Source of the DNA: Sphingomonas sp.
Lineage (GTDB): Bacteria; Pseudomonadota; Alphaproteobacteria; Sphingomonadales; Sphingomonadaceae
Assembly (NCBI GenBank): GCA_025936675.1
Contig: JAICSX010000041.1
Span: forward strand, 1 to 19,267
DNA length: 19,267 bases
Reading direction: 5' to 3'
Made by a program: the position numbers and the translations under genes. The notes under the pieces were generated by a model that ran no database searches, was not told the origin of the DNA, and saw nothing but the letters and a program-made list of their open reading frames with translations. Positions 14,869 to 19,267 of this stretch are shown piece after piece (position 1 is the first letter of the stretch; each line of letters starts with the position of its first letter).

Positions 14869-15732
14869 ATGGCAAATTTCATTCTTCCCCTTTTGCGCCG
14901 ATCGGAGTTGCTGAAGAGGATTCTGCGACCACTCTATCACTGGGGCCCGAGACGTTGCTCTGCATGTGGGCGACATGCGCGAACGATACGCAGGAGCGTT
15001 CTTTGGGAATCGCTCGGGAAGGAGTGGGACCTCACGCCGGAACTGTATGAACAGATGGACCGTCGTGAAGGCGTGCTTTGTGCGATGTGCCTCAGCAATT
15101 GGCGAGTTAGACAATTGGCCGAAGCATTAGTCAATGATGTGCGCCTCAGGCGCGGAATTGATTGCAGGAGCGTTGCGCAACTGGCGCAGCGGGCCGAAGC
15201 TCGCGCCCTGCAGGTGGCGGAAATCAACGCGGTTGCAGGACTGCACCCGTTCTTGGCACCATTAGCCGGGCTTCGTTACTCGGAATACGGAAGCCGTGAT
15301 CGCGACGTTCCGTCGGAGGACCTCTCGTCTCTCTCATACGAGGACGAAACATTCGACTACGTGCTGACGTCCGACACTTTGGAGCATGTGCCGGATTTCG
15401 ACGACGCGATGCTGGAAATTCGGCGAGTACTAAAGCCCGGCGGCAAGCACATCTTCACAATCCCGGTAATTTGGGAACGGGCGACGCGGCGCAGGGCCGA
15501 GCTTACTGCCAACGGGATTAGGCATGACTTGCCGCCGAGCTATCATGCAGGACCACAACCCAATCAATCCGACTATCTTGTGTTCAATGAGTTCGGGGGT
15601 GATGTGGTCGAAAAAGTGCGGTCACTCGGCTTCGACCTGGACGTGATAACTGATAGTAAAAATCCGTTGGTGAGCGTCTTCGTCGCCGGCCGTGCGCGAT
15701 CGGCCAAAGACGTTGGTGACCAGAACCGCTGA
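14869..15732 (+). CDS. SAM-dependent methyltransferase-like protein with N-terminal zinc-ribbon-like cysteines
   Basis: The 287-residue protein has two CxxC pairs (Cys30/Cys33 and Cys71/Cys74), a possible zinc ribbon. A class I methyltransferase core follows: SLSYEDETFDYVLTSDTLEH around 155-173, where the acidic-residue/His motif is typical, then EIRRVLKPGGKHIFTIP (183-199). The usual glycine-rich motif I (a V-L-E-x-G-x-G pattern) is not visible before this core; instead the sequence reads LRYSEYGSRDRDV. Similar proteins lacking a clear motif I occur in polysaccharide loci and are annotated as methyltransferases. GAAGG at 14860-14864 is a plausible ribosome site for ATG 14869. It would methylate a sugar of the repeat unit, but whether it binds SAM normally is uncertain. 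Base composition near the 3' end is low in G+C for this window (29 of 60 bases in 15601-15660). Confidence 0.8.
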   Translation: MANFILPLLRRSELLKRILRPLYHWGPRRCSACGRHARTIRRSVLWESLGKEWDLTPELYEQMDRREGVLCAMCLSNWRVRQLAEALVNDVRLRRGIDCRSVAQLAQRAEARALQVAEINAVAGLHPFLAPLAGLRYSEYGSRDRDVPSEDLSSLSYEDETFDYVLTSDTLEHVPDFDDAMLEIRRVLKPGGKHIFTIPVIWERATRRRAELTANGIRHDLPPSYHAGPQPNQSDYLVFNEFGGDVVEKVRSLGFDLDVITDSKNPLVSVFVAGRARSAKDVGDQNR

Positions 15733-15967
15733 TGCATTGGGCCCTTGTTGGTGACGATCCGGCTGGCCCAATTTGCTCAAGCAATGGAATCACTTCGTTT
15801 AGCGACGGAAGAGACGGCCGTGCTACAAAATATCGGTTTGCCGAACTCATCGCAGATTATGGCTCATGGTACTCATTTATCGGCTCATCGGCACTTGGCC
15901 TCTACTCCGGAAGCCCCATCAACTGCGGCTTGCGCTTTTTTCCCAATGATCTGCTAAGACTACGCTC
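15733..15967 (+). other. Low-G+C spacer before the amidotransferase gene, no convincing gene
   Basis: These 235 bases separate the methyltransferase from the asparagine-synthetase-like gene. By hand count 15781-15900 is 50% G+C, against 70% for 16261-16320. A 96-codon frame starts at ATG 15732, sharing a base with the methyltransferase stop, and runs 55 bases into the next gene in another frame. A 70-codon frame starts at TTG 15745. Neither gives a recognisable domain, membrane segment or coding-like composition, so I treat the stretch as noncoding or as remnant sequence. It carries the best promoter candidate for the next gene at its 3' end. Confidence 0.5.
15930..15958 (+). promoter_or_regulatory. 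Candidate promoter of the asparagine-synthetase-like gene
   Basis: TTGCGC at 15930-15935 and GCTAAG at 15953-15958 are spaced by 17 bases, a fair sigma-70-like pair. The expected transcription start would fall within a few bases of the ATG at 15968. No Shine-Dalgarno sequence precedes that ATG, so a very short or leaderless transcript would fit. This is a weak match judged by eye. Confidence 0.3.
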
Positions 15968-17953
15968 ATGTGTGGCATTGCCGGGATCTTTGGCAGCAGG
16001 GCCGCAGATCAGGATCTGTTGAGTCAGATAGGCGGAGCGCTCGCGCACCGCGGGCCAGACGACCAGGCCTTGTGGGTCGACACCAAAGCGGGGGTTGCCA
16101 TGGTCCACCGTCGCCTAGCAATCGTAGATCTCTCCCCGGCGGGAAATCAGCCTATGGTGTCCGCAAATGGCCGCTTTGTGCTCTGTTTCAACGGTGAAAT
16201 TTACAATCATTCCGAGATCCGCCAGCAGTTGGAGGAAAGTGGATGCGCGCGTCCTGGCGGGTGGCGCGGCCATTCCGATACCGAGACGCTGCTCGAGGCA
16301 ATCGCGCACTGGGGCTTGGCAAGGGCTCTCGAGCGAGCGGTCGGCATGTTCGCCTTGGCCTTGTGGGACCGGAAGGAGCGCAAGCTCAGCCTCGTCCGCG
16401 ACCGCTTCGGCGAGAAGCCGCTCTACTATGGGTGGGTTGGGACCGATTTTGTCTTCGCCTCGGAGCTGAAGGCGATCCGAGCGCATCCGGGGTTCGATTG
16501 CGCCATCGATCGGAAGGCGCTCAGCCTCTACGCCTCGCGAACCTACATTCCGGCACCCTACTCGATCTACAAACGCGTCTACAAGCTTCCGCCCGGCTGC
16601 GTTCTAACTGTTCCACTCCAAGCCTCGGCAGTGCCGCTCGACGAACCTCCGCGCGAGGACTCCCGCGGCCCGTTGCGGCTCGAGCGCTACTGGTCGTACC
16701 GCGAGGTGCTCCGCAGTGGCCTTGCCGATCCAATCGAAAGGGAGGTCGAGGCTCTTGGGGAACTCGACTCAGCACTCGCCCGAGCCGTGGCCGGCCAGTC
16801 GATCGCGGACGTGCCTGTGGGCATGTTCCTGTCCGGCGGCATCGACAGCTCGACGATTGCGGCCTTGTACCAGCGCAATTCGAGCCGGCCGGTGAGAACA
16901 TTCTCGATCGGGTTCGATAATCCCAGGTACAACGAAGCGCCGTTCGCCCGGCGCATCGCCGAATATCTCGGGACCGTGCATCACGAGCAGATCGTGACCG
17001 AGCAGGATGCGATGCGCGTCATTCCTGAGTTGCCGGCCATCTACGACGAGCCGTTCGCCGACAGCTCGCAAATCCCGACGTTTCTGGTCAGCCGGATGGC
17101 TCGCTCCGATGTCACGGTGGCATTGACCGGCGATGGCGGGGACGAGCTGTTCGGCGGCTATTATCGCCATTTCTACGCACCGCGAATGTGGCGGCGGATA
17201 AGTAGGGTTCCGGCGCCGTTGCGCGCGATTGGAGCGCCGCTGAGCCGCATACCGACTCGGTTCTGGCAGGGTGCAGGCGCACTGCTCCGGGTTCACGGTT
17301 CCGCTCAAGTCGGCCGGAAGATTCAGAAGGGGCTACGCGTCGCCGCATCGGCCCGGACGATCGACGACGTCTATGCAAGCTTCCTCGACGAGTGGAGCTT
17401 TGCGCAACCGCCTGTCCTGCACTCCGCCAGCTCCAGCGGCCGGTGGGACCTCGAACTCGGCGGCGACGCTCCGGACGAAGCACGCATCATGTATTGCGAC
17501 GCTGTTTCTTATTTGCCGGACGACATTCTGTGCAAGGTCGATCGCGCGGCGATGGCGGTGAGTCTCGAAACCCGGGTGCCGTTTCTCGACCATCGCGTGG
17601 CCGCTGTCGCGGCGCGCATCCCGACGGACATGAAAATTGCCGGCGGCGAGGGCAAAAGGATTATTCGGGAGCTCCTGTACCGGCAAGTGCCGCGCGAGTT
17701 GCTCGAGCGGCCGAAGGCGGGTTTTGCGGTGCCAGTCGGTGACTGGCTCAAGGGGGCGCTCCGGCCTTGGGCGGAAAGCCTGCTCGACGAAGCGCGTCTC
17801 AAATCGGAAGGATGGTTCGCGGTCGAAGCGGTTCGGCGGCGCTGGAACGACCATCTGAACGGCCGCCGCGACTCCACAGCGGCAATCTGGGCCATCTTGA
17901 TGTTTCAGGCGTGGCTCGACGAGCAGCGCTCGCCAGCGCTCGCTGCCGCGTGA
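15968..17953 (+). CDS. asnB: Glutamine-hydrolysing asparagine synthetase family amidotransferase
   Basis: The 661-residue protein has both AsnB domains. The N-terminal Ntn glutaminase starts MCGIAGIFG with nucleophile Cys2, followed by LAHRGPDDQ and CFNGEIYNHSEI. The synthetase domain contains the ATP pyrophosphatase loop FLSGGIDSS (289-295 for SGGIDSS), LTGDGGDELFGGYY near 386-399, and late motifs LPDDILCKVDRAAMAVSLETRVPFLD. All catalytic features are intact. In polysaccharide loci such enzymes are often not housekeeping: they may transfer glutamine-derived ammonia to a carboxyl of a uronic acid in the repeat unit (compare WbpS-type proteins). The sequence does not decide between that and free asparagine synthesis. 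The start is fixed by the need for Cys at position 2. It converges with the sugar transferase, nine bases separating the two stops. Confidence 0.93.
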   Translation: MCGIAGIFGSRAADQDLLSQIGGALAHRGPDDQALWVDTKAGVAMVHRRLAIVDLSPAGNQPMVSANGRFVLCFNGEIYNHSEIRQQLEESGCARPGGWRGHSDTETLLEAIAHWGLARALERAVGMFALALWDRKERKLSLVRDRFGEKPLYYGWVGTDFVFASELKAIRAHPGFDCAIDRKALSLYASRTYIPAPYSIYKRVYKLPPGCVLTVPLQASAVPLDEPPREDSRGPLRLERYWSYREVLRSGLADPIEREVEALGELDSALARAVAGQSIADVPVGMFLSGGIDSSTIAALYQRNSSRPVRTFSIGFDNPRYNEAPFARRIAEYLGTVHHEQIVTEQDAMRVIPELPAIYDEPFADSSQIPTFLVSRMARSDVTVALTGDGGDELFGGYYRHFYAPRMWRRISRVPAPLRAIGAPLSRIPTRFWQGAGALLRVHGSAQVGRKIQKGLRVAASARTIDDVYASFLDEWSFAQPPVLHSASSSGRWDLELGGDAPDEARIMYCDAVSYLPDDILCKVDRAAMAVSLETRVPFLDHRVAAVAARIPTDMKIAGGEGKRIIRELLYRQVPRELLERPKAGFAVPVGDWLKGALRPWAESLLDEARLKSEGWFAVEAVRRRWNDHLNGRRDSTAAIWAILMFQAWLDEQRSPALAAA

Positions 17954-17962
17954 AAGTGGATC

Positions 17963-19267
17963 TCACCGCGAGCCGAAACCGGTCAGGATGGTCTTGACGG
18001 TTCGAACGAGGATCAGAAGGTCGAGCCAGGGCGAAAAGTATTTGATGTAGTAGAAATCGTACTGGAGCTTGCGGTGGACCTGCTCGACGTCCGCGACGTG
18101 GCCCTGGTTGACCTGGGCCCACCCTGAAATTCCCGGCTTTACGACGTGCCTATAGCGGTAGAAGGGGATCTCGCCCTGGTACCAACGCGATAGCACGTCG
18201 GCCTCCGGCCGCGGACCGATCCAGCTCATTTGGAATTTGAGGACGTTGAAGATCTGCGGAAGTTCGTCGAGCCTGAACTTGCGCAAGGCTTTGCCGACCT
18301 TGGTCACCCGCTCGTCGCCGTCGCCGGTGATCGCAGCCCGGCGGTCGTCCTCGACAGCGCTCTCGCGCATGGTTCGGAACTTGTACACGATGATTGGCTT
18401 TCCGGCATGGCCGACCCGCGTCTGGCGGAACAGCGCCGGGCCCTTGCTGTCGAGCCTGATCGCGATGGCAATGAGTCCCATGACAGGCAAGGCAATTGGG
18501 AGGAGCAGCAGCGCAAACAGGAAATCGGCGAGCGATTTGAGATAAAAGTAGCCGCGTGCCGGGACCAGTGAGCCGAAGCTGTTCTCGGATAATTGCTCGA
18601 GTTCGACGCGGCCCGTCAGCGATTCGGACAACGGCTTGACTTGATACACGATGCGTCCCGCGAGCGCCGCCTCGGCAAGAAAGGCCTCCCACTCCTCGGG
18701 AAGTTCAGCGTTGAAATCAGCGACGATTGCCTGGCAGCCGCGCGCGTCGTGCAGGCGCGCCCTCGACAGAATCAGCCAGTCGACGTCGGGAATGCGATGG
18801 AGGAGCTGGACGCGCCCGAATGGTACCACGGCGATCCGACGCCGGGCGCGGAGCTCGGTCGAGACGAAGATCGCATAGAGCCACGCCACATGCGCCAGAA
18901 ATCCGAGCACGAGCGCCACGCGGTCGTAGGGCAGCCGGGTGAGCGCGAACCAGAGCAGCGCGAGACCGTGCCCGGTCAGCGCCGATGGAAGGATCACATA
19001 AGCCCGGCGGATGCCCGGATAGGATTCGATCGAAAGGCGCATCCAGAAGGCGAGCAGGACCGCGACGATATTGGCGAGGAATGTGTTGACCGCGGCGGAC
19101 TCGAACGGCCTTCCCGGGAGGAACAGGGTGCGGACCAGCCATGGTGCTAGCGCCGCGATGATGATCGTCGTCGCAAGCTGGATGCGCCTGCGGGTCAGGA
19201 GCGAGCGGGCGGACGCTCCCGAGAAGCGTGCTCGCTCTGCGGTGTCGCCAGTGCGAAGCTCACGCGG
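17963..19267 (-). CDS. Undecaprenyl-phosphate sugar-1-phosphate transferase (priming glycosyltransferase), 5' truncated by window edge
   Basis: The enzyme transfers a sugar-1-phosphate from a nucleotide sugar to undecaprenyl phosphate, the first step of repeat-unit assembly. The reverse-strand frame stays open past the Met at 19042 to the window edge, adding 75 residues with two more hydrophobic helices (including TTIIIAALAPWLV and FLANIVAVLLAFW), so the start lies outside. Numbering from that Met: membrane helices to about 60, a cytoplasmic region to about 165, a helix at 172-196, then the catalytic domain with SKGPALFRQTRVG (199-211), YKFRTM (220-225), RKFRLDELPQ containing the Asp259-Glu260 dyad, GPRPE (276-280), KPGISGWAQVNQG (302-314) and DFYYIKYFS. 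These match the bacterial sugar transferase (WcaJ/WbaP/GumD-like) family. The strand is opposite to AsnB, so it belongs to a separate transcription unit. Confidence 0.95.
   Translation of the reverse strand, partial: PRELRTGDTAERARFSGASARSLLTRRRIQLATTIIIAALAPWLVRTLFLPGRPFESAAVNTFLANIVAVLLAFWMRLSIESYPGIRRAYVILPSALTGHGLALLWFALTRLPYDRVALVLGFLAHVAWLYAIFVSTELRARRRIAVVPFGRVQLLHRIPDVDWLILSRARLHDARGCQAIVADFNAELPEEWEAFLAEAALAGRIVYQVKPLSESLTGRVELEQLSENSFGSLVPARGYFYLKSLADFLFALLLLPIALPVMGLIAIAIRLDSKGPALFRQTRVGHAGKPIIVYKFRTMRESAVEDDRRAAITGDGDERVTKVGKALRKFRLDELPQIFNVLKFQMSWIGPRPEADVLSRWYQGEIPFYRYRHVVKPGISGWAQVNQGHVADVEQVHRKLQYDFYYIKYFSPWLDLLILVRTVKTILTGFGSR

Noticed and set aside
1..19267. Mobile element, CRISPR array, tRNA or toxin-antitoxin genes in the window
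   Set aside because: No transposase, terminal inverted repeat, regularly spaced repeat, cloverleaf-like sequence or small paired ORFs were seen; gene-free stretches are all shorter than 300 bases.

Overview
This window is the core of an extracellular polysaccharide (capsule, exopolysaccharide or O-antigen-like) biosynthesis locus from a G+C-rich Gram-negative bacterium. The codon use (strong G/C third positions), weak Shine-Dalgarno sites, tightly overlapping genes and the order Wzc-like autokinase, anchored TPR-type protein, O-antigen ligase/polymerase-type membrane protein suggest an alphaproteobacterium, most likely Sphingomonadales. That placement is an inference from gene order and composition, not from a marker gene. 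No rRNA, tRNA, CRISPR array, insertion sequence or phage gene was seen.

Layout. (1) 2-4639, + strand: a 5'-truncated Wzz/Wzc-type tyrosine autokinase (chain-length control and export), a membrane-anchored TPR-like protein of unknown role, and an O-antigen ligase/polymerase-family membrane protein. (2) 4694-10167, + strand: an EpsG-like polymerase candidate, two family-4 glycosyltransferases, an RmlD-like sugar-nucleotide reductase and a third family-4 glycosyltransferase; from 5815 on the genes overlap by a few bases or abut. (3) 10164-12160, - strand: two family-2 glycosyltransferases, inverted relative to the rest, whose end collides with the preceding gene at the stop codons. (4) 12161-12414: a divergent intergenic control region. 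(5) 12415-15732, + strand: a third family-2 glycosyltransferase (clearly paralogous to the divergent one), a Wzx-like flippase and a methyltransferase. (6) 15733-15967: a low-G+C spacer, then an asparagine-synthetase-like amidotransferase (15968-17953, +). (7) 17963-19267, - strand: an undecaprenyl-phosphate sugar-1-phosphate transferase that runs off the 3' edge.

How the genes fit together (inference from families). The sugar transferase loads the first sugar-phosphate on undecaprenyl phosphate. Up to six glycosyltransferases extend the repeat unit. The SDR enzyme, methyltransferase and amidotransferase make or decorate sugars. The Wzx-like protein flips the lipid-linked unit. One of two polymerase-type membrane proteins polymerises it, and the Wzc-like kinase controls chain length and hands the polymer to an outer-membrane exporter, which would lie outside the window. 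Six glycosyltransferases plus the priming enzyme would allow a repeat unit of up to about seven sugars.

The window looks like a recognisable Wzx/Wzy-type locus rather than a wholly new system. The features most worth a second look are the in-frame 15-bp repeat encoding the kinase tyrosine tail, the uncharacterised anchored protein between kinase and ligase, the two polymerase candidates, the inverted glycosyltransferase block with overlapping convergent stops, and the methyltransferase with a zinc-ribbon-like start and no visible motif I.
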